NCBI GenBank assembly: GCA_020632885.1
Contig: JACKEQ010000015.1
Coordinates: 1 to 64,000, forward strand
DNA length: 64,000 nt
Reading direction: 5' to 3'
Origin: Alphaproteobacteria bacterium
Lineage (GTDB): Bacteria > Myxococcota_A > UBA796 > GCA-2862545
The position numbers and the translations under genes are program-made. The notes below the pieces were generated by a model. The model saw nothing but the letters and a program-made list of their open reading frames with translations, was not told where the DNA came from and made no database searches. Position 1 is the first letter of the stretch, and each line of letters begins with the position of its first letter. Positions 43,445-53,700 of this stretch are shown here, piece by piece.

Positions 43445-46400
43445 ATGCGTCACGTCGCCCTCACCAGCATCCTGTTCTCGCTCTCCCTGATGGCGTGCAA
43501 GCGGAATCCCACGCCCGAACCCACGGAGACGGACACCGACACCGACACCGATTCGGACACGGACACGGACACGGACACGGATGCCGACGCGGATGCGGAT
43601 GCGGATGCCGACAGCGACACCGACACCGATGCGGACGCCGACCTCGCGGTGGACGTCGCCATCGTGGAGACCTGCACGAACACCTTCCCCGCTCCGCCGA
43701 CCGGCGAGCTCTGCAGCGTGTCGGGCGACCCCGCCACCGCGACGCACATCCTGATCCAGGGCGACGTGCTCGCAGACACGGTGGCCTACGAGGCCGGCGA
43801 GCTCCTCATCGCGCGCGGCGACAACGGGCTCATCGAGTGTGTCGGCTGCGACTGCGCCTCGAGCGCGCCGGCCGAGCTGCTCACGATCACCTGCCCCGAC
43901 GGGGTCGTCAGCCCGGGCCTGATCAACGCCCACGACCACATCGGCTGGACGACGGAGCCTCCGGTGGCCGCGAGCACCGAGCGGTTCGACCACCGGAACG
44001 ACTGGCGCCTCGGGGCCCGCAACCACACGGACGTCGACTACGGCGGCAGCCGGTCCAACGACGAGGCCCGTCTCTGGGGCGAGCTGCGCATGCTCCTCGG
44101 CGGTGCGACCAGCATCGCGGCGAGCGGCGGCGAGGACGGCCTGCTCCGCAACCTCGACGACGCCGGGCAGAACGAGGGTCTGGGTGGCTACGAGGCCAAC
44201 TACCGCACGTTCGCGCTCGGCGACTCCGGCTTCACGAGCCCCCCCTCGGGCTGTGACGGCTTCAGCCCCGACGCCGAGTTCCAGACCGACTCCGCCGCCT
44301 ACCTGCCGCACGTCGCGGAGGGCATCGACGGCTGGGCCAACCTCGAGTTCCAGTGCATGTCGGGCGGCGCGGCCGGCGCGGTCGACTACCTCATCGCCGA
44401 GAACACCGGCATGATCCACGGTGTGGGTCTGGGCGCTCCGGACATCCAGGTCGTCGCCGAGCGCGGCGCCAAGCTCATCTGGTCGCCCCGCTCCAACGTC
44501 TCCCTGTACGGCATGACGGCGGACGTGACGACCTACCGTAGCTACGGCATCCCCATCGGCATCGGCACCGACTGGTCGCCGAGCGGCTCGGGCACCCTGC
44601 TGCGCGAGCTCCAGTGCGCCGAGTACCTCGACGAGACCTACTACGGCGACGTCTTCTCCGACCGCGAGCTCTGGCTAATGGCCACCCGCAACGGTGCCGC
44701 GGCGCTCGGCGTGGACGGTGTCATCGGCGCCCTCCGGCCGGGCATGGTGGCCGACATCACCATCTTCGACGGCACCACGAGCAGCCTGCATCGCGCCATC
44801 CTCGACGCCGACATCAGCGACGTCGAGCTCGTCCTGCGCGGCAGCAAGCCCCTCACCGGCGACGCCGACCTGCTGGCCGGCCTGATGGTGGCGGGCGACC
44901 TCGCGGCCTGCGAGGACCTCGGCTCCTGCGTGTCCGACCACAAGGTCTGCTCCGACGCCTCCGTGACCCTCGCCCAGATGCAGTCCGCCTCCACCGGCGC
45001 CGGCGGCTACTACGAGCTCTACATCTGCGGGGCCCCGGCGGACGAGCCGTCCTGCGAGCCCTTCCGCGACGACGAGGACGGTGACGGCATCATCTTCCCG
45101 ACGTCCTCCGTGAACGACACCGACTTCGACGGCATCGACGACGCCCAGGACAACTGCCCGACGATCTTCAACCCCGAGCGCCCGATGGACGGCTTCGTGC
45201 AGGCCGACGCGGATGCCGACGGGAACGGAGACGTCTGCGACCCCTGCCCCCTCGACGCCACCGACTCGTGCTCCTGGTACGACGCGGACGCGGACGGCAT
45301 CCCGAACGGCGACGACAACTGCCCCGACGACGCCAACCCCAACCAGGAAGACGCGGACGGCGACTTCATCGGCGACCTCTGCGACGCCTGCCCGGCCTTC
45401 GGCAACCTCCAGGGCGCCTGCCCGGAGTCGATCTACGACGTCCGCGACCAGACCGTGCCCACCGGCGCCATCGCGGCCGTCGAGGGTGTGACCGTCACCG
45501 CGGTGAACAACAACGGCATGTTCGTGCAGCTGCACCCGAGCGCGCCCGGCTACGTCGACATCGACTACTCGGGCATGTTCGTGTTCGCCCGTGACCTCGC
45601 GAAGCCCGCCGTGGGCGACATCGTCACGGTGACCGGGTTCGCCGGGAACTACTTCGGCGAGATCCAGCTCGAGGCCATCAGCATCGACGTCACCTCGTCC
45701 GGCAACCCGCTCCCGGACCCCGAGGTCGTGGCACCCGCCGACGTCGCGAACGGCGGCACGCGCGGCGAGGCCCTCGAGGGCGTGCTCGTCCGTGTCGAGA
45801 ACGTCACCGTCTCGGCGGTCGACCTCCCGCCCGGTGCGGGCGACTCGGCTCCCACGAACGAGTTCGCGATCGACGCGGGCCTGCCCGTGAACGACTACCT
45901 CTACTTCGTCGACCCGCAGCCCCTCGTCGGCGAGCAGTTCGCGTCCATCACGGGCCTCCTGCGCTACGGCAACGGCGCGTTCAAGATCGAGCCCCGCTCC
46001 GACACCGACCTGGTCGGCGGTCCCGCCTCCATCGCGTCCCTGCTCCCCTCGAGCGTCTACCTGCTCGAGGGCACCACGACCGACGCGCTCCTCGCCGTGT
46101 CCCTCGTGCGCCCGGCGGGTGCCGACGAGACCGTGAGCCTCGTGTGCGCGCCCGACACCGTGCTCACCTGCCCCACGTCGATCACGATCACGGCAGGCAA
46201 CCAGACCGCCGGCGTCCCGCTCACGGGCGTGCTCGCCGATCCCACGGCGGCGACGGTCACCGCGTCCCTCAACGGCTCGCAGATGGTCGCGGAGGTGCTC
46301 GTCTACAGCGACGCGTCCACCCGCATCCCGGCCGAGGTTGCCCCCACAGACCTCGTCATGGCGCCCAGCGCGACGTCGCAGGTGACGCTGACCCTGAACG

Positions 46401-47116
46401 TCCCCGCGCCCTCCACGGGCCTCGACGTGACGGTCACCGTCCCGGGCGGCCTCGCGACGGTTCCGAGCCCTCTGTCCTTCGCGGCCGACGAGCTCACCTA
46501 CACGTTCGACGTGACCAGCGGCGCCGTCGAGGGCACCGACACCATCACCTTCGACATCGCGGGCGCCACGCTGGACCTCCCGCTCACCGTGAGCCAGGCT
46601 GCTGCCGGCCAGGGCCTGATCTTCACCGAGTACCTGGAGGGCGTGGGCGGCAACCGGAAGGCGGTCGAGATCACGAACATCTCGGGCTCCGCGGTGGACC
46701 TCAGCCAGTGCGTCGTGAACCTCTACCGCAACGGCGCGACGGCCGCGGGCCCGAGCTTCACGCTGTCCGGCACGCTCGCCGTGGACGGGGTCTACACGCT
46801 CTGCAACTTCGACCAGGGCGCCCCCACGCAGGGCTGCGACCAGAACGAGAGTGGCCTCACCTTCAACGGTGACGACGCCCTGGACCTCGTCTGCAACACG
46901 AACGAGCTCCAGGACGTCATCGGCCAGATCGGGTTCCAGCCCAGCACGGGCGGCTGGGGCACCGGCACGCTGTCCACCAAGGACGCCACGATCCACCGGT
47001 CCTGCACCGTGCTCGTCGGCGACCGCGACGGCAGCGACGTCTTCGACCCCGCCACCGAGTGGGTCGCGGGCGTGCAGAACGACACGGCGGACCTCGGTAC
47101 CCGTACCTGCCCCTGA
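43445..47116 (+). CDS. Surface lipoprotein: amidohydrolase, thrombospondin type 3 repeats, OB-fold and lamin-tail domains
   Basis: The 1,223-residue protein has a lipobox (SLMAC, Cys18) and an Asp-rich linker (28-66). An amidohydrolase domain (about 70-480) of the AtzA/TrzA type follows: H163 and H165 (NAHDH), H289 (HVAEG), H325 (IHGVG), D376 (GTDWS). Residues about 545-660 are TSP3-like calcium repeats (DTDFDGIDDAQDNCP, DADGIPNGDDNCP, DADGDFIGDLCDACP). An OB-fold-like stretch and beta-sandwich regions come next, ending in a lamin-tail domain (IFTEYLEGVGGNRKAVEITN) with Cys pairs. The fusion suggests a hydrolytic enzyme displayed outside the cell. GGAGG lies 4 bp before the ATG. The substrate is unknown. 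Confidence 0.83.
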   Translation: MRHVALTSILFSLSLMACKRNPTPEPTETDTDTDTDSDTDTDTDTDADADADADADSDTDTDADADLAVDVAIVETCTNTFPAPPTGELCSVSGDPATATHILIQGDVLADTVAYEAGELLIARGDNGLIECVGCDCASSAPAELLTITCPDGVVSPGLINAHDHIGWTTEPPVAASTERFDHRNDWRLGARNHTDVDYGGSRSNDEARLWGELRMLLGGATSIAASGGEDGLLRNLDDAGQNEGLGGYEANYRTFALGDSGFTSPPSGCDGFSPDAEFQTDSAAYLPHVAEGIDGWANLEFQCMSGGAAGAVDYLIAENTGMIHGVGLGAPDIQVVAERGAKLIWSPRSNVSLYGMTADVTTYRSYGIPIGIGTDWSPSGSGTLLRELQCAEYLDETYYGDVFSDRELWLMATRNGAAALGVDGVIGALRPGMVADITIFDGTTSSLHRAILDADISDVELVLRGSKPLTGDADLLAGLMVAGDLAACEDLGSCVSDHKVCSDASVTLAQMQSASTGAGGYYELYICGAPADEPSCEPFRDDEDGDGIIFPTSSVNDTDFDGIDDAQDNCPTIFNPERPMDGFVQADADADGNGDVCDPCPLDATDSCSWYDADADGIPNGDDNCPDDANPNQEDADGDFIGDLCDACPAFGNLQGACPESIYDVRDQTVPTGAIAAVEGVTVTAVNNNGMFVQLHPSAPGYVDIDYSGMFVFARDLAKPAVGDIVTVTGFAGNYFGEIQLEAISIDVTSSGNPLPDPEVVAPADVANGGTRGEALEGVLVRVENVTVSAVDLPPGAGDSAPTNEFAIDAGLPVNDYLYFVDPQPLVGEQFASITGLLRYGNGAFKIEPRSDTDLVGGPASIASLLPSSVYLLEGTTTDALLAVSLVRPAGADETVSLVCAPDTVLTCPTSITITAGNQTAGVPLTGVLADPTAATVTASLNGSQMVAEVLVYSDASTRIPAEVAPTDLVMAPSATSQVTLTLNVPAPSTGLDVTVTVPGGLATVPSPLSFAADELTYTFDVTSGAVEGTDTITFDIAGATLDLPLTVSQAAAGQGLIFTEYLEGVGGNRKAVEITNISGSAVDLSQCVVNLYRNGATAAGPSFTLSGTLAVDGVYTLCNFDQGAPTQGCDQNESGLTFNGDDALDLVCNTNELQDVIGQIGFQPSTGGWGTGTLSTKDATIHRSCTVLVGDRDGSDVFDPATEWVAGVQNDTADLGTRTCP

Positions 47117-47120
47117 GCGC

Positions 47121-48473
47121 GTGCTGGACGTCGCCATCGTGGGGGGTGGGCCCGTAGGGCTCGCCCTGGCCGGCCTCCTCGCCCAGCAGGGCGCGGAGGT
47201 CCAGGTGCTCGAGGCCCGCGCGGCACCCGACCCCCGCCCGCGGGCGAGCCACGTCCACGGTGCCGTGCTGGAGGGCCTGCGTCCTCTGGGGTGCACCGAG
47301 GCGCTGCTCTCGCGCGGTCGTCCGAGCGACGGTGCTCGGCTGGTGCAGGACGGTCGGCTGATCACGGAGGTCCGCACGCGTGACCTGCCCGTCCGGATCC
47401 CCTACAGCCTGGCCCTGCCACAACCCGAGCTGGAGGAGGCGCTGGAGGCGGCGGCTACGGCGGCAGGGGCTCGGGTGCGACGGGGCGTTCGGGTCGTCGG
47501 GGTCTCTCCGCCCAGCGTCACGCTCGAAGCGGGGCCTCCCCTCGATGCCCGCTTCATCGTGGGGTGCGACGGGGCCGAGAGCGTCGTGCGGGAGGCGATG
47601 GGCACGCGGCTGCGAGGCATCACCCGGGACGGCCTCTCGCTCGCGGACGTCCGGGTCGCCTCGACGCTCTCGGCGGCGGAACTGCACACCCAGGCCTCGG
47701 GGCTCGCCATCCGGCTGCCTCTGCGGGACGGGGAGCGGTGGGTCGCTGAGTGTCCACCCGAGGCCCTCACCGCCACCTTCGCGCGGCTGGTGCCCGACGC
47801 GCCCACGCCCGACGAGGTCCTCTGGGCCTCCCCGTTCCGCGTGCACGCCCGCTGGGCCCCCGTCTGGCGCAGGGGGCCCGTGCTCCTCGCCGGTGATGCC
47901 GCCCACCTCCACAGCCCGGTCGGCGGCCACGGCATGAACACGGGGCTGCTCGACGCCATGGACCTCGCCTGGAAGCTGTCCATGGTGCTGCAGGGTCGCG
48001 CCGACGACCACCTCCTCGACAGCTACGCCCGTACGCGGCGGCGGGCAGCGCGCTGGTCGGTCGCGGGTGCCTGGGCAGCTACCGTCGGCCTCCGGATGCG
48101 CCCGGCACCCCTGCGCTGGCTACGGGGTGCGGTGGCGTCCAGGGTCCCGCAGGGCTGGGCGGCGGCGTGGGCCATCGGTTGGGACGTCCGCGCACCGGCC
48201 ATCGAGCGGGCCCGTGGGGGCGCCAGCCGCGCAGGGTCCCGGGCTCTGGACGTGCGGCTGGGCGCGGGCTGGATGCTCGATGAGGTGCGGGGTCTGACCC
48301 TGCTCGGGGACGGCGACGGTCCCGCCTGGCTCGCGCGACGGCCCCTGCCGGACGGGCATCCGTTCGGCGACGCGCGGTCCGTCCTGCTCCGCCCCGATGG
48401 CTTCGTCGCGTACCGCGGTCCAGCGGCCGGGGCGGCCGACGCGGTCGACCGGGTGCTCGGAGGGCTGGCATGA
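47121..48473 (+). CDS. FAD-dependent monooxygenase (PheA/TfdB type)
   Basis: The 450-residue protein has the FAD-binding GGGPVGLALAG (9-19), the FAD-binding HGAVLEGL and CDGAESVVRE region, and the second FAD motif GDAAHLHSPVGGHGMNTG. This is the aromatic-hydroxylase family that uses NADPH and O2. A variable C-terminal thioredoxin-like extension is present in short form. The GTG at 47121 lies 4 bp after the amidohydrolase stop without a clear ribosome-binding site. The methyltransferase starts inside the stop (ATGA), so hydroxylation and methylation may act in sequence on one compound. Confidence 0.88.
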   Translation: MLDVAIVGGGPVGLALAGLLAQQGAEVQVLEARAAPDPRPRASHVHGAVLEGLRPLGCTEALLSRGRPSDGARLVQDGRLITEVRTRDLPVRIPYSLALPQPELEEALEAAATAAGARVRRGVRVVGVSPPSVTLEAGPPLDARFIVGCDGAESVVREAMGTRLRGITRDGLSLADVRVASTLSAAELHTQASGLAIRLPLRDGERWVAECPPEALTATFARLVPDAPTPDEVLWASPFRVHARWAPVWRRGPVLLAGDAAHLHSPVGGHGMNTGLLDAMDLAWKLSMVLQGRADDHLLDSYARTRRRAARWSVAGAWAATVGLRMRPAPLRWLRGAVASRVPQGWAAAWAIGWDVRAPAIERARGGASRAGSRALDVRLGAGWMLDEVRGLTLLGDGDGPAWLARRPLPDGHPFGDARSVLLRPDGFVAYRGPAAGAADAVDRVLGGLA

Positions 48474-49342
48474 ACCCCTGGGGCTTCCGGGCGGACTGGC
48501 TCGAGCTCTCCGACCTCGTGCTCGACATCGATCCGACGACCCTGGAGCGCCGCCCGGTGGACGTGGGCCACGTCCACGACGTCCTCACGGCCCAGGGCAA
48601 CCCGTGGGGCGCCCGCATCCTGGCCTCGCTGCCCACCGACGGTCGCGGGTCCTACGCGCCAGCCGCCGTCGACGCCCTGCTCGTCCGCTGCCACCTGGAG
48701 CTCCAGCGCCTGGCCCTGGAGCTCCAGCAGGGCGCCCGGACCCGGGACCGCCTCCGTGGCCTGCTGCCGTGGGTGCGCGAGCGCGTGGAGGGTCCCATCC
48801 GCATCGTCGATGTCGGGTGTGGCATCGGGTACGTCCTGCGCTGGCTGGCCGCCTGGGGTGAGCTCGGTTCGGACGTGGAGCTCATCGGCTGCGACTTCAA
48901 CCTGGCGCTCCTGGAGGAGGCGCGCAGGCTGGCCCGTGCGGACGGGCTGTCGGTGACCTTCCTCCACGCGGACGCCTTCAGGCTCGGGGTCCAGGCCCAC
49001 GTCTTCCTCTCGACCGGCGTGCTGCACCACATCCCGGCGGAGGGCCTCGCGGGCTTCTTCGGCGCCCAGGTGGCTGCCGGTGCCCTGGCGTTCCACCACG
49101 CCGACTTCCAGGCCTCCCCGCTGGCACCGGTGGGCGCGTGGGTCTTCCACCAGGCCCGGATGCGCGAGCCGCTGGCGCGGCACGACGGGATCCTCTCGGC
49201 CATCCGGGCCCACAGCGCCGACACGCTGCTGTCCGCAGCCCGGGCTGCCGCCCCCGCAGGCCAGGTCGAGCACGTCGGGAGCCGGGTGGTCCCATGGCTC
49301 CCGGTGCCCCGCGCGATGCACGCGGTCGTGGTGCGCACGTGA
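48470..49342 (+). CDS. Class I SAM-dependent methyltransferase
   Basis: The 290-residue protein has an N-terminal extension of about 105 residues, then motif I IVDVGCGIGYVLRWL, motif II acid D in IGCDFNLALLEEA, and a later FLHADAF followed by VLHHI typical of ubiE/UbiG-like O- or C-methyltransferases. The ATG overlaps the monooxygenase stop (ATGA). The next gene overlaps this stop as GTGA. The substrate is unknown; the neighbour suggests a hydroxylated aromatic. Confidence 0.87.
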   Translation: MNPWGFRADWLELSDLVLDIDPTTLERRPVDVGHVHDVLTAQGNPWGARILASLPTDGRGSYAPAAVDALLVRCHLELQRLALELQQGARTRDRLRGLLPWVRERVEGPIRIVDVGCGIGYVLRWLAAWGELGSDVELIGCDFNLALLEEARRLARADGLSVTFLHADAFRLGVQAHVFLSTGVLHHIPAEGLAGFFGAQVAAGALAFHHADFQASPLAPVGAWVFHQARMREPLARHDGILSAIRAHSADTLLSAARAAAPAGQVEHVGSRVVPWLPVPRAMHAVVVRT

Positions 49343-49839
49343 CCGTCGGGTTGGCCCTCTGGGCGCTCATGGCGTGTGACGGTGCCTTCGCGGGCTACCG
49401 GGCCCTGGCGGGCCGCACGGGACGGCTGCGCATCGAGGCGGCCGTCCGGCGGGCGATGCTGCTGGGCGGGCTCCTCGGAGGGGCGGCCGGCCTGTCGTTG
49501 CTCCTCGCTGTGCTCGCGACGGTCGGGCCCACGCCGTCCCTGGTGGCCATGGGTGGGCGCCTGTTGGTCCCCTATGGTGTCTTCGGTGGGGTCGTGGGTC
49601 TGGGGTTCGTCGCGCGGGTCGTGGACGTGGTGGACGTCCGGGCAGCCACGAGCATCGTGGTCTTCGGTCCCCTCTCGCTGCTCCGACCCGCCTGGTTCGT
49701 GGGCTGGGCGGGGTGGTACGCCCTCGGGGAGCCCACGTCCACCGTGGTGATCGCAGCGATCGGGGTGGCCGTGGTGCTGCTCGTGGAGCAGGCCCTCGAT
49801 CGGGTCCTCTGGCCCCACCTGCTCCCGGACCCCCCTTGA
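49339..49839 (+). CDS. Small integral membrane protein
   Basis: The 166-residue protein has four hydrophobic segments (near 1-20, 40-65, 75-100 and 115-155) and basic loops between the first ones (RALAGRTGRLRIEAAVRR). GTG at 49339 overlaps the methyltransferase stop (GTGA). I do not recognise the family. By position it may transport or present the methyltransferase product; that is only positional inference. Confidence 0.65.
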   Translation: MTVGLALWALMACDGAFAGYRALAGRTGRLRIEAAVRRAMLLGGLLGGAAGLSLLLAVLATVGPTPSLVAMGGRLLVPYGVFGGVVGLGFVARVVDVVDVRAATSIVVFGPLSLLRPAWFVGWAGWYALGEPTSTVVIAAIGVAVVLLVEQALDRVLWPHLLPDPP

Positions 49840-50744
49840 GCCAGGGGTCGCTGTTCGGCGGGCCCGCCGTGCGGGCGATGCCCGAGCGCGCCGACCTCGT
49901 CGCGCTCGCCGAAGCGCTCCCGGGTCTCCGGCTGGGCACCTCGAGCTGGTCGTTCCCGGGCTGGCGCGGGCACGTCTGGCGGGACCCCGTGTCTCCCGAC
50001 CTCCTCTCCTCGGACGGGCTCGAGGCCTACGCCCAACATCCGCTCTTCCGCACCGTGAGCATCGACCGCACGTACTACCGTCTGCCCGAGCCTGGCGTGC
50101 TCGCCGCCTATGCCCGCCAGGTCCCGGAGGGGTTCCGGTTCGTGGTGAAGGCGCCGTCCGTCGTGGGCTCCTCGAAGCTCAGGGGCCTCGACCCGGCATG
50201 GGTCCGCGAGGAGGCCCTGGCCCGTTTCGTGGAGCTCGGAGACCGCCTGGGCGCCGTGCTCCTCCAGCTGCCGCCCCAGGATCCCGACGCGTTCGGCGAC
50301 CGGTTCTACCACCGGCTGGCCGAGGTGCTCGCCGTCCAGCTTCCCTGGGTCGTGGAGGTACGCACGCCCGAGTGGGTGACCCCCGACCTTCGCGCGGTGC
50401 TCGCGGAGACCCACACGGTCCCCTGCCTGAGCGTGCACCCCCGCATGCCCGACCTGCGCACCCAGTGGCGCGTGCTCGACCTCGGGCGGGTGCCGGAGCT
50501 CCACATCCGGTGGAACCTGGGGTCGGGTCTCGACTACGAAGGTGCCCGCGATCGCTACGCGCCCTTCGACCGCATGGTGGACCCCGATCCGGGCACGCGC
50601 GAGAAGCTGGCCCGCTCGATCGCCTGGATGCTCGAGCGCGACCGACCCGTGTGGGTGATCGCGAACAACAAGGCGGAGGGCTGCGCCCCCCTGACGCTGG
50701 AGGCGCTCGCCCGTGCTGTCCTGGGCCTTCGCCGGACGGCCTAG
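49836..50744 (+). CDS. DUF72 (YecE-like) TIM-barrel protein
   Basis: The 302-residue protein fits DUF72: LRLGTSSWSFPGWRG, SIDRTYYRLP, PEGFRFVVKAP, then GAVLLQLPPQ and a terminal VIANNKAEGCAPLT. The function of this family is unknown. I used TTG at 49836, which overlaps the upstream stop as TTGA and gives the start SQGSLFGG, common for the family; the ATG at 49878 is an alternative. Its TAG overlaps the stop of the giant lamin-tail gene on the other strand through CTAG at 50741-50744. Confidence 0.83.
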   Translation: MSQGSLFGGPAVRAMPERADLVALAEALPGLRLGTSSWSFPGWRGHVWRDPVSPDLLSSDGLEAYAQHPLFRTVSIDRTYYRLPEPGVLAAYARQVPEGFRFVVKAPSVVGSSKLRGLDPAWVREEALARFVELGDRLGAVLLQLPPQDPDAFGDRFYHRLAEVLAVQLPWVVEVRTPEWVTPDLRAVLAETHTVPCLSVHPRMPDLRTQWRVLDLGRVPELHIRWNLGSGLDYEGARDRYAPFDRMVDPDPGTREKLARSIAWMLERDRPVWVIANNKAEGCAPLTLEALARAVLGLRRTA

Positions 50745-53700
50745 AACTCCGAGACGTCCGAGAGGTAGCCCGGGCTGTTCTCCAGCGCAGAGAGCGTGGT
50801 GTGGTCCACCACCGCTCCCGTGGGGTCGAGCTCGGGGTTCCGGTTCGCCGAGACGTTCGCGGTGGTCGCGGAGAACGTGATGCTGTCCACCACGCCACCG
50901 TCGGCCGCCTGGAGGGTCACGGTGTCGCCCGTGTTGTTCAGACCCAGCCCGCCAGAGGACGCGAGGTCCTCCAGGACGTTGGTCGGCATGCTGCACAGCG
51001 GGTTCCCACCACCCCAGAGCACGAAGCCCTCGTTCGGTCCCAGGAGGGTTCCCGGCGCGAACGTGTGACGCAGGGCCGTCGCATCGTGGACGGTCATGCC
51101 GGACAGGTCGACCGGGTTGGACCCGAAGTTCACGATCTCCACGAACTCGTCCTGACCGCTGTCCGCGGTACCGTCGCAGTTCACGTCGTCGCTCACGTTC
51201 GCGAGGACCTCGTTGATCACGAGGGGCCCGCTCCCGTCGAACCACGTGCCGTCGGCGAGCGTGCCGGGGCTGGCGAGGAACGTCGAGATGTTGTCGTGCC
51301 GGTCGAGCCCGGTCTCCGTGCGCTGGACGGGCTCCGTGATCGACGCGCCCTGGCCGGCGGTGGCGAAGGTCCAGTTCTCGAAGTCCATCGTGCGGCTGTT
51401 CTTGACCACGAGCGCCTGGTCCGAGTTGTCGAACGACAGGCTGCCCGTGCTGGCGGCGACGAACTGGGCGCCGGACGGGACGGGGCAGGTGCTGGCCGTC
51501 GCGAACACCACGATGGCCTCGCCCGGCGGCACGAGCGTGCCGGGGTCGAAGGTGTGGCGGAGTGCGGTCGTGTCGCGGATGGTGGCGCCCGAGAGGTCCA
51601 CGGTGTTCCGCGTGGGGTTGTAGAGCTCGATGAAGTCGTCCCCGTCGTTCACGGAGCCGTCGCAGTTGAGGTCCTCGGTCCCGGCGGTACGCACCTCGTG
51701 CACGAACACGAAGGAGCCGAAGGGCGTGCCGTCCGCGTAGGTGCCCGGGCTCTGGTTCGCGGAAGCGAGGGTGGTGTGCTGCACCAGGCTCCCGGAGTCG
51801 GACAGCTCGGGCGACTGGTTCATGGACTGGCCGGCGTTGCCGAGGCCTCCGAACCACAGCTCGAAGTCGAGGGTGGTGCTCGTCGCGGAGTTGACGAGCA
51901 CTTCGTCGGCCCCGCCATCCAGGTTGAACGAGGCGTCGGCCTCGAAGAACCTCGAGCCGTGGGGTGCCGTGCATCCGCCACCGAGGGTGGAGAAGATGAC
52001 CACGGCCTCCTCGGGCTGGAGCACGAACGTACCGAACGTGTACACGAGGGTGGACGGCGTGTGGACCTTCACCTCGGCGCCCGTGAGGTCGATGGGCGAG
52101 CCGCTCGGGTTGACGAGCTCGATGAAGTCGTCCCCGGCGTCGACCGTGCCGTCGCAGTTCACGTCCTCGGTGGGGTTCGCCAGGATCTCGTGGATCACGA
52201 GGGCGGTCGCGGGGTCGGTGTCCGCGTCCGTATCGGCGTCCGTGTCCGCGTCGGTGTCGGCATCGGTGTCGGCATCGGTGTCGGCATCGGTGTCCGCATC
52301 GGAGTCGGCGTCCGTGTCCGCGTCGGTGTCGCTGTCGGTGTCCGCGTCCGTGTCCGCGTCTCCGCCACCACCGAACGTCCCGCCGTTCGCCAGCGTGAAC
52401 GGGCTGTAGCTCGCCGCCGAGAGCGTGGTGTGGTTCACCACCGCCCCCGCGGGATCCAGCTCAGGGCTCCGGTTCACCGACACGTCCGTCGTGGACGCCG
52501 CGTACACCAGGGCGTCGATCACCGTCGTGCCGTCCGGCATCCGCAACGAGGCCGTGTCGCCGCCGTTGTTCATGCCGAGACCACCCGTGCTCGCCAGCTC
52601 CTCGTACCCGTTGCTGGGCACCGAGCACTGCGGGTTCCCGCCACCCCAGACCACCAGCACGTCGTTCGGCAGCAGCACGCCGCCCCCGATGACATGCCGC
52701 ACCTGGAGCGCGTCCCACACCTGCATGCCGGTCACGTCCACCGGGACCGACCCCACGTTCACGATCTCCACGAACTCGTCGCCCGTGCCGCTGGACGTGC
52801 CGTCGCAGTTCGCGTCGCTCGCAGGCGCCGCGAGCACCTCGTTCACCACGAGGGCCGGCGTCACCGGGTCGGTGTCTGCGTCCGTATCGGCGTCCGTGTC
52901 CGCGTCCGTGTCCGCGTCGGTGTCGGCATCCGTGTCCGCATCGGTGTCGGCGTCCGTGTCCGCGTCGGTGTCGGCGTCCGTGTCCGCGTCGGTGTCGGCG
53001 TCCGTGTCCGCATCGGAGTCGGCGTCGGTGTCCGCGTCGGTGTCGCTGTCGGTGTCCGCGTCCGTGTCCGCGTCTCCGCCGCCGCCGAAGGTCCCGCCGT
53101 TCGCCAGCGTGAACGGGCTGTAGCTCGCCGCCGACAACGTGGTGTGGTTCACCACCGCCCCCGCGGGGTCCAGCTCCGGGCTCCGGTTCACCGAAACGTC
53201 CGTCGTGGACGCCGCGTACACCAGGGCGTCGATCACCGTGGTGCCGTCCGGCATCCGCAACGAGGCCGTGTCGCCGCCGTTGTTCATGCCGAGACCACCC
53301 GTGCTCGCCAGCTCCTCGTACCCATTGCTGGGCACCGAGCACTGCGGGTTCCCGCCACCCCAGACCACCAGCACGTCGTTGGGCTGCAGCACCGCACCGC
53401 CGATCACATGCCGCACCTGGAGCGCGTCCCACAGCTGCATCCCGGTCACGTCCACGGCAACCGTGCCCACGTTCACGATCTCCACGAACTCGTCACCCGT
53501 CCCGCTGGACGTGCCGTCGCAGTTCGCGTCGCTCGCAGGCGCCGCGAGCACCTCGTTCACCACGAGAGCCGGCGTCACCGGGTCGGTGTCCGCGTCCGTA
53601 TCGGCGTCCGTGTCCGCGTCCGTGTCCGCGTCGGTGTCGGCATCCGTGTCCGCATCGGTGTCGGCGTCCGTGTCCGCATCCGTGTCCGCATCGGTGTCGG

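Noticed and set aside
47121..49839. Secondary-metabolite gene cluster
   Set aside because: Only a monooxygenase, a methyltransferase and a small membrane protein are present; there is no PKS, NRPS, terpene or RiPP core gene nearby.
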